The position numbers and the translations under genes are program-made. Below are positions 12,501-43,929 of a DNA stretch of 64,000 nt, in pieces (position 1 is the stretch's first letter; each line of letters opens with the position of its first letter). Location of the stretch: contig NC_092671.1 of assembly GCF_964355755.1 (NCBI RefSeq), forward strand, positions 15,294,501 to 15,358,500, given 5' to 3'. The notes beneath the pieces were generated by a model. The model was not told where the DNA came from and did not search any database. It worked only from the letters and a program-made list of their open reading frames with translations. Source of the stretch: Antedon mediterranea (Eukaryota; Echinodermata; Crinoidea; Comatulida; Antedonidae).

Positions 12501-14583
12501 TTAAATATTAACAGTAGAAGCAACAGAACCCCCATCCTAATATGAATATATAGACATGTATACATATACATACATACCATCTGCACCCACTGATTCACTC
12601 GCACTTAGACACGCACGCTAACATATCCCCTTGCACACTCGCTCAGATTTCATGGGTATTGCCATAAATTGATTATACATTTGCTGGGTCTTTACTTTCC
12701 CATTAAAATTGGTTTTTTTTTAAATACCAGACAGCATGCAATAGAATGAATACAAGAACATAATTGCAATCTACTATCAGAGAAACAGATAAAAAGTATC
12801 CAGACTTGGACTTGTAGTGTACAGGAGCATAATGGCCACAATGTGTGTCAAATTTAGTATTGTATGTATTGAGTAAGGCCTTGGCAATAACAGACAATTA
12901 CCTAACAATTACAAGTATTTATCTACTAAGAAGTTGTATTCAATAAAACTTGTTCCAATGTGCAATATTGAAATGATGATACAAGATACAATGATGGGTT
13001 TCATTTTTGCATCATTCAATATTAAAATGGGACACACCATATAAAATTATGTATTATTCCAACAACCTTTGAATTGAGTGCCTAAGTGCTGGGTGTATGT
13101 ATATGCATACATATACATCTATAGATATATAATTTATATATAACTATGTCACCCCATACTGTATATACAGTAATTATTATTTATTATTATTAAAATTTCA
13201 TATAAGTAAAATTACAAATAAAAGAAGTCGTCGATGGCATGTTTCATCCAAATTAAATTTGGTCCAATGCGTTCATCAAGTAAATGTCGTATTTTGTCTA
13301 AAACATCTTAATACAGACGGGTTGGTTAATCAGTGAGTTGTACGTCACAACAATCACTGTCCATCTCAAATTAACGCGCCTTTAAAATAGTCGCATCTCA
13401 ATGAGTATGTCTTCTTAAAAAGTCAACCTAGTATTAGCCAGTCATCATAAACCAACTAGAATAGTCTAAGTGTTCACAATAGTCAGGTACGTTCACGTCC
13501 ACGAAATACAGACCACAAAACTTACAATATAAATTAACCAGACACAAGTCTATATCGCTTGTACTAGTCATTACAATTTCTACATAGGATTCTAAACATA
13601 TCTTTTTTTTTTCAATATAAAATCAGTATAGATATTGGTATTTAAGAGTTTGTAAGACACTAGCATTCACCACCCTTTAATTCATTCATTAACTCAATAA
13701 TATAACAACAAATGCTACTAGAATTGCCCAAATTAATCTTTTAACATTATTTTACTTGTTTTGTTAATAAAATACACACACAAAATGAAAAAGAAACGGA
13801 ATATACCCAGTCAAAATGATGTAATATCCATGGGTTAATGTATTACACACACCGGTATTCACAATACTTGTGAATATTTGTGGTCTCTCTACAACAAGAG
13901 GTGAAAATGAGATTGTATGTATCACAGGCTGTATTAAAATATCCAATGTAGTTAACTACATAGCTTAAACCCACAACAAAATCAACTTTTCAGTCACAAT
14001 CCGTATGATTAAATTACACTAAATGGTTTAAATTTTTAAGACATACGGTATAAGGGCATATGCCTCGTAATCGTTGTCATTTCGGCAGCAGGTTGTGCTC
14101 TGATGGTTAACAACACTGGAATTAAGGTTGACTTTCGTCTCGTCATATGTATGGCAAACTAGTCACATTACATGCTTACATACTCTTCTTCAAAAACTTA
14201 CAAAATTGCTTGTGTACATGAAACAGTCAAATTCCACGCTGCTTATGTTTTTAACGTTTCCACTTCCTTTTTCAGTCACCACCGATTTGGGAAAAACATG
14301 CAGGAATTTTGATGTTGGCCTTAGCCAGCAAGGTTAAACCGCAACTGATGGTGTAACGGTATCAATAAAGACTGCATTCATAATCATAATCATAATCATA
14401 ATCAATCTTTATTGTCCAACATTGGCTGAAGATCCCTATGATACGTCATATCTGGAACCCAGAAATCATGTACACAAAAAAAACGTACGTCTACTAACAG
14501 CACTTGATTTGTCAGGAGAGACAGAGCGGTCAAAACCGATGTCCTGCTGATGTGTGTACAAGGCTTGTATCCATGTTAACAGG
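9600..14583. other. Gene-free interval, probably including the 3' UTR of the G-alpha-q gene
   Basis: About 5 kb of AT-rich sequence between convergent KIFBP and the G-alpha-q gene. ORFs here (for example 10667-11008 and 11171-11655) are low-complexity and match nothing recognised. The 11180-11350 stretch has a loose repeat of 'tatagtggtgtacaa' and 'ccaatgtac'. Alternating purine/pyrimidine TATACATA-like tracts occur near 12545-12580 and 13095-13145. How far the minus-strand 3' UTR extends cannot be determined from sequence alone. Confidence 0.5.
14379..14405. repeat. (ATAATC)n microsatellite
   Basis: Four to five copies of 'ataatc' next to 'aatctttattgtcc'. On the minus strand this reads AATAAAGATTGATTATG..., which resembles the tail of a retroposed element or a polyadenylation region. 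It lies about 180 bp past the G-alpha-q stop codon, in its likely 3' UTR. Confidence 0.7.
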
Positions 14584-32836
<18,253 letters not shown>

Positions 32837-35344
32837 CTTGGTAAGAAAATTATTCTCAGCGTACTGAGTGCCGAAGTTTGGCGAAGCGTATGCACCAAAC
32901 CAAGTACACTCTCTCCCCTGAATTTCCGGACCCTTGTACCTAAGGTAATGTTTGATAATATCGTTCAGACTCAGACCCTGCTAACCGTCCTATCACCCAA
33001 ATTTTTCACCCCAAACCACCCTCGGAATACAGCAAAAGTAGGTTTCCTGTGAGCCAGTGTGCTAAGACACAAAGTGATATTGTACACCGCCTGACGATTT
33101 ATAGTACTGCACATGCGTATACAAATTAATGCGATATGATTGGTTACCAATCATCAATGTACTGCTTTAGTACTGAGCGACCAGAACATAATTCTTTTTC
33201 GTTAGACACCACAGAGTAAAGCGTAGCTTTTATCTTTATATTCATGGAATGCAACATTTTATTTTTTTGAATAGAAAAACTATGCCACAATATTAATTCA
33301 TTAATCTACTAAGCTAAGGTTGGCATTATGTTATGTAACTTAGTTCGCCTCCCAAAATTACACATGCGTAGAAGGTGCCATCGGACAAATTATTGAAAAC
33401 GGTCAATAAATGTTTGAAACTGGGCGTGTCTGGGAAAGGTCCTTGTCAAAGTCTCCCCGCTGGAATTCTGGGAAAATAAATTTTTGTTTGCTTCATTATT
33501 ATTATATGTGCTTTTATAATTTATATATTTTTTCAATGTGATATTATAAATGACTATATTTTTAAATAACGTTTTAAAATTTGATAATAAAGAAGAATGT
33601 CGCGATATTAGATAGTACAACAGAGGGTAGATCTACCTGGAACAGCAATTTCTACGTCATTATGGGATGTAAAGCCCATGATTCTTGATATGAACGACGC
33701 CCTCTCGATCTTCTATATTTATAGGTTATTCAGTGAATATAATATCCCAGTCCTTATCATTGGATAAAGTCCATACATATGTTACAAACAAAATAGCGCA
33801 GAATATTATATATAATATTTATTATTAGATAATGTAATGTTATTATTTCTAATTTATATTTCTTATTTATGTTGAAGTAATTACTAAATGGTTGAATCCA
33901 CACTGCGCCCTGGTAGTAATACTAATTATAGTAAATATACTTATGGGCCAAAAAAACGAACGAAATAAAATACCCTTTGTTAGTAAATAATAGGCATACA
34001 AAGAAAAAAAAATCTTGTACTCCCCGAAAAGAAAAAAAAACAATGCTTTTTTTATAACCATACCTCCACCGGGCGCCGTATAAATAATAAAATATCATTC
34101 TATGGCAATAATTACCGTTTATTCGAATAAATGTTCCGCTTTTAATAAAGCCTCCATAGAACATCGTTTGGAGAAACTGCCTCTCAAATAATCCCCGGGG
34201 CCATAGTATTTTCTCCTCAAATAAACGCTCCGGGAGAATTTATACATGTTACAATTTATACCAAAAATATCACCCCTTCCATCGAATAAATAAATACGAC
34301 TTGCTAAATAAAGTCAAACCATTATTGTTAATTATTATTATGAACTTTAAGAGAAATAAATGTTACTTTGATAGATTGATTGATTGATTGAGTTCCATCA
34401 TTTATCAAAGACTCATACCTGGTATGATATTAATTATTATAAGTTTTAACGCAACTTTTCGAGATGGCACTCGTTACCGTACGTTTTTACTAACTTTAAA
34501 TTAATAATAAATAAAGAATAAATTAAATTAGTATTAAAATAATATTTTTATTCCAATAGAATTGGTATCGCCGTTTTCACACGAAAGTAAGTATTATAAA
34601 TGTGATGATAAAAATGAAAATTATATTATGTGAAACAAGTTTCAAGAAGTGAAATAAATTATTGCTAGTAACAGCAGCAGCCCATAACAAAACAAAACAT
34701 AATATATTGTGAAATACCACACAAAAATAAAATTATGTTGATGGTGATTATTGACAATTGTTACATCATAAAGCTGATAAAGCTTAAATTAACAAAAAAA
34801 TATAAATGTTATATCTTCGTTTGCCACGACGCGCGCTGCATATATGCAGAGCTATCATAACAACAACAGATAAGAGTCAAATTGAAAGTTCCAACTAAAA
34901 CCTGAAGAACTAGAGGGCGGCAAACTGATTATTTTATTACACACGGTGTATTCATAGTATTCGCCAGAAACCTTTACAAGAAACTACATTCTTTGAGATA
35001 CTGTTTACGGGATATTTAAAATAGTGAATTACTGTAATTATGTTTGTACAGTATAACATTGTTAAATTCAATGAAAACAATAACAATTAATAAAACAGTG
35101 AATAAAATATAGTATGTCAGAAAAATGGATAACTTTTAGATTTATATTTTAAGCCATTTATTAAAATATATTTTACAAAATTCATACTCTTTAAAGTTAT
35201 CTTTTTTGTTATAAAATAAAAACAATGTAATACTAATATTATATAACAGGCTTTATTTATTATTCTCATCAATCGTGTCTAAATGAAATCTTATCAATAA
35301 TCAAATTTTCAAGAATTTTTCAGTAGAAATGGATATTTAAAGAA
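32837..35344. other. Spacer upstream of the G-alpha-q gene
   Basis: Gene-free interval containing the presumed promoter of the minus-strand G-alpha-q gene just above 32836; no core promoter element could be identified with confidence. Between 34110 and 34300 there are several 'tattcgaataaa' / 'cgaataaataaa' motifs resembling ends of a dispersed element (a similar motif is at 58520-58550). A short (ATTG)n run lies at 34373-34391. Confidence 0.4.
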
Positions 35345-36030
35345 GAAATATTTCTTACAAAAAACGCTTCTCGCTTATTGACGTAATAGTTTTAAAGGTA
35401 TATTGTCCCTCTGAAAAATATTTTTTATTTCAAATTTGTTTTTGAGTGTGTCATTTTATTGTCACATAATAGTTATTTTACCTGAAAAAATGTAATTTAA
35501 TGCAAAAAATACTTAAATTGTCTGGCAATGTTTTTTTGGGTTATAATTAAACGTTTCTTGTCTCTTTTTATACGTGAATAAATAATTTTGTTACAGAAGT
35601 GAATAACTTTGATATGAAACACAGATTCAATTTCTGTCACTTTAGTTTATTTTATTGCTAAGGTCAAGTCTGGGGGTTACTTTATCACACCTAGATACTT
35701 CCATGTGTGAAGTATCCTATTACAAACAAAAACTTTAATGGACTGTTTTGATAATAATTCAATGATTATCTGACAACGAATTACAGTTTATATATCAGTT
35801 CAATCTGTTGATTCACGTCAACCAATCAAAGGGCAAGAATCCAAAATCATTTAACCGTTAGCCCTCATAGACTCTTTTTTTGGGTCCAGCAGCTGGCACC
35901 TATATTTTATAGTCGAGAATCCTTTTTAGCAAAAACGTCAGTGTCTAGTACTATAACTGCTGCTTGCTTTCAGCTTATAAATGAGTCATCTCTTGTGATG
36001 TAGCAGGCTAGAGCAGCAGCGTGAAAACAA
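35345..36030 (-). repeat. Dispersed repeat, copy B (inverted partner of 3885-4420)
   Basis: In reverse complement this carries the same ordered blocks as 3885-4420: 'gcagcagttatag', 'ctcgactataa', 'cagctgctggacccaaaaaa', 'gattttggattct', 'cctttgattggttg', 'aatcaacagattg', and at the far end 'gcgttttttgtaagaaata'. The interior is longer than in copy A and poorly matched. No coding capacity. Confidence 0.75.
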
Positions 36031-36569
36031 AATAGATATTTATAGAATCTTATCCACACCATAGATGGTAGTATAGTTTAAAGAAAATACAACAAAAAAT
36101 AGAGGGGCTATAAAAAAACATTTTCCATAAGCATTTATTGTAAACTGGCAACCAGTAAGAATTAGAGTGTTATTACCAGATATTTATTATATTAACACAC
36201 TTAATTGTTAAATCAGCCGTTCAATAAATAGTAAAAACTTTTCAATCTTCCCAACTAGCCATCCACTGGCATCATTCTACACCTACTGTAACAGGCGCTA
36301 TACCAGATGTTTAAAGTGTGGCAAATGCCTTTAGTCAATCAAAAGAGGCCAAGAAGAGAGTATAAAAAATGTATGCACTATAAGAATGGATTTCCTCCTT
36401 TGCATTCAAAACAATTGGGAGAAATTGCACTTTTAGTAGTTGGAAGGAAAATCACTGAAAACATTGGGACACTTCTGGAGACTTGGATATAGAATGTACT
36501 ACTGTGCTACTTGCCAGCAACAAGACTATTGTATTAATAAAGGGCAGCTATACTGTGTTGTTTTAATTA

Positions 36570-39500
36570 TCAACGATTAATTCTATCCAAAAGGTTTAGG
36601 AATCTTAAGACCATAGTGTGTTCTTCACTGTTTCTAATAATGCTGCCTTTCTGGTCATCTTTCACAAGCGAGTGTTTTTGTGTTATTTCACTTGAAGTCA
36701 AATTGTTATCAAAGATTAAATCCTGCATATAACTTAACTCATTGTGGTGTTCAGACAAAGTAAGTCTGTCCCAAACATAGTACGGTATCTGAAAAACAAA
36801 AGCAGTTAAAATAAATATAGAATTGTAAAATAATAATATATCCAGAAACTACATTGGCAATTAAGATTTAACATCAAACTTTATGTGACAAAAAAATGTG
36901 ATGTGCCCATATATGGACATGATGTCATATAACTATCATATATTTCCATATCACTACTATATTTGGGCACATCACACTTTTTTTGTCAAATGAGTTTGAA
37001 AGTGTAGACAAAGCTTTGTTGGCAATGAGTCATATCTTGGTGTTACTGTCATATGACACAAAAAAACTTGGAAGCAACCACCATTCCTATACAACAAATC
37101 TACACAAGATATCCACTTTTCTCTGAGAAAATAATGAATACTGTATTCTTGGCAATACCACTTGGGTGCTGACAGGAGCATTGAGGAGTCAAAAATTAAA
37201 TCCTAGTCAGTGGCGTAACGGCTTTAAGCACTCACTGCCTAAACCCAGGGGCCCCAGAGCTTATGGGGGCCCCTGAGCAGTACCCAGAGGAAAATTAGAA
37301 TATGTCGCAAAAAGGCTAATAATGCCCAAGGCCTCCAGCATTGGAGGGCCACTTGGAGTTCCTAAACCAGGGGCCTTAGGCATCTGCGTTACGCCACTGA
37401 TCCTAGTATAAACACTACTTATACCTGTTTCTACTTACTTGTATATACTTGTAACCCATTACCTCAAGATGGCGCTTTTTAGCAGCAACGAGTCCAGACG
37501 TATGATGAGAGTTAAGACAGAACTGAGACTTTGACAGAAAATCAATTGCAATTCTGAAACAAAAAGATATAACTAGAGTATATATAAATTATAATTTTTT
37601 TTAATTATTATTTTAAGTAGTAAATTTTATTAGTTTATATGTATGTTTATGTCAATTTATATATCATTTATCTATTTTTTATTTATTTATTTTTTTAGTT
37701 ATAATTGTTTCTGGGGTCTTTCTCAAGACAAGAAACTTGATTTTTTCTAGAGAAGACCCCAAATGATGGTTCATTACCATGTTCATTTAAATACACACCT
37801 ATGTTATACTGTACAATAATATACCATTAGTGAATAAATAAATGTTTTTTAACTTGAAATCGAAATAACTGAAAAAAATGACAATGCTGTGGGTATCAGT
37901 GGCTGGATTTCAATAATGCAAAATAAAGTATACATATGCTGTACTTGCACTGATGAAGGGCTAGTATTCAATTCAATTCAATCTATTCTGGATTTTACAA
38001 TATAAACAATAACACATACATCACACATGCTAGACCTGGGGGACAACAGCGAACTAAACCGCTTTCGCTACGCAAATTTTTCTGGCTGTTTTGATAATTT
38101 TTTGCTAATTTTATTTTTATCTCCATTGAGATCCAGCCCTGTGGCCGTATTCACCAATCACACCTAAGTGAGATATTTCCCTTAAATCCTAAGAATTTCC
38201 CTTAAATCAAGAAATATTAAGGGTTTTCTTCATTTACTTGTTTTTGTTTTGACTGCCATTTTCTTTTTATTGATCATCGTCCACACACTTTTCTCTCCAT
38301 CCTCCCCGTCCCCCAACCCCTTACTCGTTTTTTAAATATGCAAATTAGAGAGGAAAGTGATTGGACCATAGGGGAATTAAATCCTCTGTGATTGGACAAT
38401 GGGGAAACTCATGAATATTTATGATTATTTTTACCCTGAAGTTTTACCCTTAAATTAAGTGTTTTCCTTAGGTAAGTGAATTCCTTAACTCATTTGTGAA
38501 TACCCCTTAAGTGTTTCCCTTTGTTAAGGGAATTCTTAAATTTTAAGGGTAAGTATTTCCCTTAGCCTAAGTGAGATTGGTGAATACGGCCACTGATACC
38601 CACAAAATTGTAATTTTTTACAGTAATTTTATATGTATCATTTATCTATTTTTTAGAACAGTTTAAAAAAAAATATTACTGTTTCTGTATGTGTGTACTT
38701 ACCTCTGAGCACCTTGTGGTACCTGCTTAGTTTGTGTTCCCCACTGCATGAGATCTGATAACATTGTACTAATCACTTGACCAGACCTGTTTAACACGCT
38801 CCCATAGTCGGCACATGGTAAAGGCTTTCCACCGCGATCAAGGACACACTCAAAATCTAAGTAATTAAAACAAACACAATTAACTTTACCATTAATCATT
38901 GGAGAAAAATATTCAATAGCATAATGCACTTGCGGGGTAAATATATAAATATGTATTATTAATAGTCCCCATTTCTCCATCTTATATTAAAAACAAAGCA
39001 TGTGAATTTCTCCTCTCCCACTCTCAAAGGACAAAGTTCATGTAACTTATTTGTAAAGCTTGTTCCCACTAGGAACACAACGTAAGTGATTTGACCGCTT
39101 GTCATTGGTCAATTTGCTTGCATTGTGTCCAGTGGTGGCGCCACGATCTTCCCGACGCAGGGAATACATTCCCCGACGAGGGGGCTATGCGAGCGAAGCG
39201 AGCATCACTAGGCTGGGGGCCAGGGGGCAGCTAATAGAGCTGTTAGGTCCCGGAAAATGCACTTATTGTATTTCGAAATATGACCAGCTTTATGGTTGAG
39301 CTAAGAAAATGTTTAAAACTAGAACTGCAGGTCTTCAAAAATTGCATTTTATACTTTGGAAACATCAGGTCTGTGGTGGTGGTGGTCTGTTTTGCCTTTA
39401 ATTGGGGGGTGGGGCGGAGGCTCCTCGACGAGGGGGCTAAATACTTAAGAGAGTACTGACTATGAGGAAGGATGGTATGTTGATAATAATTCCTCCAGTG

Positions 39501-42472
39501 TAACACTTACCAATGTCATAAAAATAAGGTGAGAGAACAAATGACCGGAAGTATTGAGGGCCTCCTAGAATTTGACTGAGGCAACTCTGCAGAGACTTCA
39601 AAACAGCTGGTAGATAAGACTTTCCTGAAATGAAACAAATAACTAATGAATCTCGAAACTATCTAATAATTATCCACTTACCTGGATAAGGACTATAAAC
39701 ACTAGGTCCAGTGTACACATCTAGCTCATGTGCACATGTTCATGTGAACCTACAGTACATCTTTCAAGATGAGTATGGGGATACCCCGGTGCACTAGTAC
39801 ACACACAGCCACTGATCATAGCTGGGCCATCTGGCAGACCAGTCTTTGACTGAAGAGGTTACCCAGTATAAATAAATAAATTTAAATTAAAAAAAATTCA
39901 ATAAATAGAATTTCTCTCTTGCACAACAACACGCCAGAATGTTTCTAAAATGCAGACATGACATGGGACTAGAGTAAAAGTACTGCATATTTCATTGATA
40001 CTCACTTGTTTTGAGGATTTCTAGACAGTAGTCTTCATGGAACCATGGAATTTGTAGGTGATTACATTCTATAACTACAGCTCTGTTTAAATGCATCAGA
40101 CGTTGACAATACATCCTGCTCCTTGGGCTTGCTGATTATTTTGATAAAATAACATTTATAAAATAATTCTAATAATAGCATTAGTTAAAACAGTTTCAGA
40201 TGTCAAGTACAAATAACAAGTATACTTATAATAAAAGATTTAATTATAAATTAAAAGCTATGTACTGTTCTCCTTTAAAAACATCAAGTATTTATCTCAT
40301 CAACTCTGCTACCAAACAAACACAGTACAAGGCCTGTATTAAGGGGACACTTAAAATGTTCCCTTGGTTCTAAAGTAATTAGTTAGCAGATAATAATATA
40401 AAGTGATTCTCACCATACACTTCTTCTTCAAGCTTGATAAGAAATTGCAGGTTAAAAAGTTTGTGTAAAAGTTTCTCAGGAAACTCCTCTACTAAAGACA
40501 ACAAGAATGCCATGTCCAAAATCATTACAGATGGCAGATGATCCAAAAATGGCATGAATCTTCTTAGACAGATGTGAAAGAAATCTGGTGTATTCTGTGG
40601 CCTGTAATTCAAGATGCAATATGGAGAAAGAAGCGAAAGAACTTGTCTTGGGGTCACTCTTGACATGTTTTGAGATGTGATGTCAGCAATAGCTTCCAGA
40701 AGTGGAATTTGAAGGAATCGAGTCCTGGTCACATTTCTTGCACATTCTACCGCCAAATTTGGAGTCAGCTTATGTAGACAATTTGTATACTGTGACATGA
40801 TAGTTGATATCAAGGCACTGTTTGTTTCTCCTTCTAACATATGATTGATCATGTTATTCAAATAAACAACACTTTTAACATCAATTATCTTCTCTACTGC
40901 TTGCATGTTTAATTTTTGTAAGAGGCTGTTAAGACCAATTCTTTCATTGGATTCTTTATCAAGTTTTTTACTGATACGACTAAGAGATAAAAACAACTGA
41001 CTTATAGAGGCCACACTATATTGTGGAAGCATTCTTTCTAATTTGTCAATAATCTTTGGCTCAAGATTTGAAATTGGTAGCAAAGAAAGAAGATAGGTTA
41101 TTCCAAGAAAACGTATTGGCGAGAAAGCTTTTTTGTAAAAGTCAAGAACTTTTGTTTCTAAAAATTCAAAAAATGAATTATTATGAGGAAGGTGCGTACT
41201 GTGAAAGAATTCAACAATTTTTAGTAGATTTTTATATTGAAAATTGCTTGAACTTTGATAAGATCTAGCTATTTCAGTGGTAAGATGGCAAGGAACTCGA
41301 AAGCCCATCACTCGTAGAGCACTGCAGAGATCTCCAAGTTGATTGTGTGGTATTTCAGAGATAACCTGGTCTGCCAACGCTTCAAGAGTGAATTTCAATT
41401 CAGGCGAAGCGTTCTGTGCTAGTACAGACATGACTCTTACAAGGTTTGAAGGATTGTTCAAAGTAGGAAGAAAGTTTTGAATACATTTGGTAATGTCAGT
41501 TCTTAATTGAAGACCATCTTCATGTCCTTCTAAACTGTGATAAATACTTGTAAGTTCCCATATGGATAAGGACTTGATATGTGGTTCTAGCAATGATATA
41601 CATTTCTGTATTAACAATCTTGGATTATCTTTCCTAATTGCAATACCTTGCAGAATTTTCCGCAAATCGTTTGTAGTAACAGTATCTTTATTTTCTTCTA
41701 ACATCTTTAAAAGGAGTTTATAAATCTGCTGACGAAATCCATATGATGTCAATGTAACAGTGGCGCGGAATAATGTGGATACATCACGGACATCCATTGA
41801 TTCTTTTTCAATGAATTTGTGGAAACAATCTGTAACATTACCGAGCAACACACTACTCAAATTAAGGGCATCTTCTGAGCATGCTGCAAATTTTGCAAGT
41901 TCATTAACATTAAACGAACTCAGTCGTCTGTGCACCTCAGTTATCATCTCAGCAACAAGAGAATTTGAATGATGCAGTACAAATTTCAACAATCCATAGA
42001 GTGTATTCACAAGGGTATTATTATCCATATCCCATACTTTATTTTCGGCCAAAATGCAGAGACTATGAAATTCTGGGTGGAATCTTATGTAGTTCCTTAT
42101 TTCAATCACTGCGTTAGAATCATCAACACTCTTCTGTTGCTTCACCAAATTTATCATTGCAGCTCCAATGTGGGCCGTTGTCAACAATGATCGTTTACTT
42201 TTTAAAAGTTCAAATAAAGAATCAACATCATTCTTTAATTCTATCTCTCTCAAGAGAACGGCTTCATTAGTTGTCAATGGTCTTTGAAGAGTCTCTGATA
42301 AGTCTGGTCTTCTGCTGCTGCTGGATTTCTTGCACGAAACATGGTAAGAATTTCTTTGAATATATTTGCAGTTTCTCTGGGTTTTCAATGATGCATATAA
42401 AGTTGACCATTTATTACTGTAAACACAATCTTTTATCATTTGACTACATCTTCGACCTAAAAGTGAAACCAT
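36570..42472 (-). CDS. FASTK-family mitochondrial RNA-binding protein (FAST_1, FAST_2, RAP), complete coding region
   Basis: FASTK-family proteins act in mitochondria on RNA processing, stability and translation; this member is FASTKD1-like in size, but its orthology is not settled. Coding exons in order: 42472-40414, 40131-40006, 39624-39511, 38856-38703, 37553-37439, 36788-36570, totalling 2787 nt (928 aa plus TGA) with consistent phases. The long first exon encodes a basic N-terminus (MVSLLGRRCSQMIK...), typical of mitochondrial targeting, and many helical repeats. FAST_1 lies around residues 590-660. FAST_2 lies around 690-800, with LNRAVVIECNHLQIPWF and DFECVLDRGG. RAP lies around 818-870, with IAIDFLSKSQFCLNS, GLVAAKKRHLEVMGY and IPYYVWDRL. 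An upstream in-frame opening at 42502 begins with TTG and abuts a likely acceptor (42504-42505), so ATG 42472 is chosen and a 5' UTR intron is inferred. Introns hold MITE, hAT and TIR insertions. Confidence 0.9.
36868..37015 (+). mobile_element. MITE family M1 copy 3, in the FASTK-gene intron
   Basis: Same family and orientation as 6978-7123: 'acatcaaactttatgtgaca', 'gatgtgcccatatatggaca' and the terminal 'gtttgaaagtgtagacaaag'. The left terminus is shorter than in copy 1. It lies between the last two coding exons of the FASTK-family gene. Confidence 0.78.
37208..37399. mobile_element. 192-bp non-autonomous hAT element with perfect 8-bp target duplication
   Basis: The ends are a perfect 13-bp inverted repeat, cagtggcgtaacg ... 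cgttacgccactg. The element is flanked by identical 8-bp direct repeats ATCCTAGT (37200-37207 and 37400-37407). An 8-bp duplication with CAG...CTG ends is the hallmark of the hAT superfamily. The interior is a GGCC-rich hairpin-like sequence with no coding capacity. It lies in the intron between the last two coding exons of the FASTK-family gene, just outside MITE M1 copy 3. Confidence 0.92.
38141..38593. mobile_element. 453-bp TIR element in the FASTK-gene intron
   Basis: Left end 'gtggccgtattcaccaatca' plus 'cacctaagtgag'; the right end is its reverse complement, with 19 perfect terminal bases and continuing similarity for over 30 bp. The interior is dominated by repeated 'tttcccttaa' / 'ttaaggga' words, making it self-complementary. 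No ORF. No target duplication was convincingly identified. It is a non-autonomous DNA transposon between coding exons 37553 and 38703. Confidence 0.85.
39683..39880 (+). mobile_element. SINE fragment (body and tail), family S1 copy 1
   Basis: Matches 44897-45076 over its length: 'ggataaggactataaac', 'aggtccagtgtacacatct', 'taccccggtg', 'cagccactgatca', 'gaccagtctttgactgaaga' and 'ggttacccagtataaata', ending in an AAAT-type tail. The tRNA-like head present in copy 2 is missing, so this is a 5'-truncated copy. It lies in an intron of the FASTK-family gene. Confidence 0.85.
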
Positions 42473-42689
42473 CTTGGAAGTCCTCTCAGTCTCAATACTC
42501 AACCTATGAAAATGAAAGAAAATAATAAAGTAAGCAAGTTTGTAATTCTAGTACTCCATTTCAAATACAGCCCCTGTCCCCAAATTTGCTGGTCTCCCTA
42601 TATAGGTTTATCGCAAATACCTTGATTTCACGAGAAACGTCATTGCACAATGCATGATGATCACTCACACAATTTGCGATAAACCTTAT

Positions 42690-43025
42690 TGTCTACTAAC
42701 TACTACTAGCTAGGTAGGGCCTGCCTACACTACACTATACCTCCTAGGTTAGTACTAGGCCTAGTAGTTCTACAGTACTACTACTAGGCCCTCTAGTACT
42801 AGCTAGAGTGAGAGTAGGCCTTGGCCTAAACTAAAGCCTAAGCCTACTGTACTAACTACTATGCCTCGCCTAGGCTAGGTATGGCCAGCTATATAGCCTA
42901 CTTTACTGTACTTACTAGGCTAGGCCTAGGCCTACTAACTAAAAGGCCTAGCCTAGGCCTAGGCCTAGCTAGCTAGCTAGGCTAGGCCTAGGCCTAACTA
43001 GGCCTAGCCTAGGCCTAGTACTAGT
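42690..43025. repeat. AGGCCTA-rich low-complexity tract upstream of FASTK gene 1
   Basis: A dense run of 'aggccta', 'tagcta' and 'ctactag' words, many self-complementary, including 'cctaggcctaggcctagct'. It falls in the inferred 5' UTR intron or upstream region of the minus-strand FASTK gene. A comparable tract lies at 61540-61945, just 5' of the second FASTK gene. Confidence 0.8.
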
Positions 43026-43181
43026 TTGAAACTATTTCAAATACTAATACTGTCTGTGCTCAGCTAACATATTAGGATGGTGATTATATTATGCTCACCT
43101 GTGTTTATTTCCCTTACAATTATGTACAAATCTATAGTTTTGGGGCTCATTTTGTCACCTTCTTCTCTCTGTTTCGTGCAT

Positions 43182-43392
43182 CCGGTCAGTCTAATTACCG
43201 AAAACAACCGAAAACAACCGAAAACAACCGAAAACAACCATAAACAACTGAAAACAACCATAAACAACCGAAAACAAACCGAAAACAAAATAACAATATC
43301 TAAATACCGAAAACAAATTTGATGCAGCTACTATATTGACCTCGCACGCCAAACAAATTTCTACAGTATATTTTTTAAATGTCGCCCTCTAT
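43182..43392 (-). repeat. (CCGAAAACAA)n element upstream of FASTK gene 1
   Basis: Tandem 'ccgaaaacaa' units (about 43198-43315, some 'cataaacaac' variants) bounded by 'ggtcagtctaattaccg' on one side and 'atgtcgccctctat' (43379-43392) on the other. The same arrangement, inverted, lies at 61018-61195. A segment of about 50 bp between the tandem part and the outer border is present here and absent from the other copy. Confidence 0.85.
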
Positions 43393-43929
43393 TGATAGGT
43401 GTTTCTAAAGCCAACAAGACCGCGCGCGCAAAGCCAAGGAGATAGAGACCATACGAAATGGAAGTGTGCACAAAATTTAACTCAATATCGTACAAACTCA
43501 ATGATAACACCGTGCATTTACTTACAGAATCTACAATATGTTAGATATTTAATATATATGTTACATGAATCTTACGGAGACAAGGAATTGTCTGTAGTCG
43601 TAAGACCCTTTGAAAAATAAAACATTATCATAGAAAAAAACATGAAATAAGGTTTTAAAGATACAAGTTGGAAAGTTAAAGTATTCCTACATATAATATA
43701 AAAGAAACTACATAATAGTAGCCTAACACTAACACGCACCACGCATAATATATAAGCATTTTAATATATAAGCATTTTTAAATACTGTAATTCGATATAA
43801 TCACTTCTAAAATATTTTTTAGTATTTTATAACAATTTTAACAACTAGGGATGGTTCTCGAATACATAGTATAATTTCAGCGATTTCAAATGTACTTACC
43901 GCATGACAATAATACACCACTTCTACGAC

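Noticed and set aside
42473-42502. Upstream extension of the FASTK gene 1 reading frame
   Set aside because: It begins with TTG rather than ATG and starts right after a good splice acceptor, so it is 5' UTR.
43101-43152. ATG-started short exon with a donor upstream of FASTK gene 1
   Set aside because: Splicing it to the acceptor at 42503 gives an immediate stop (G|GT TGA), so it could only be untranslated leader.
43064-43322. ORFs over the (CCGAAAACAA)n element (both strands), also 61054-61290
   Set aside because: Repeat-driven translations with no independent support.
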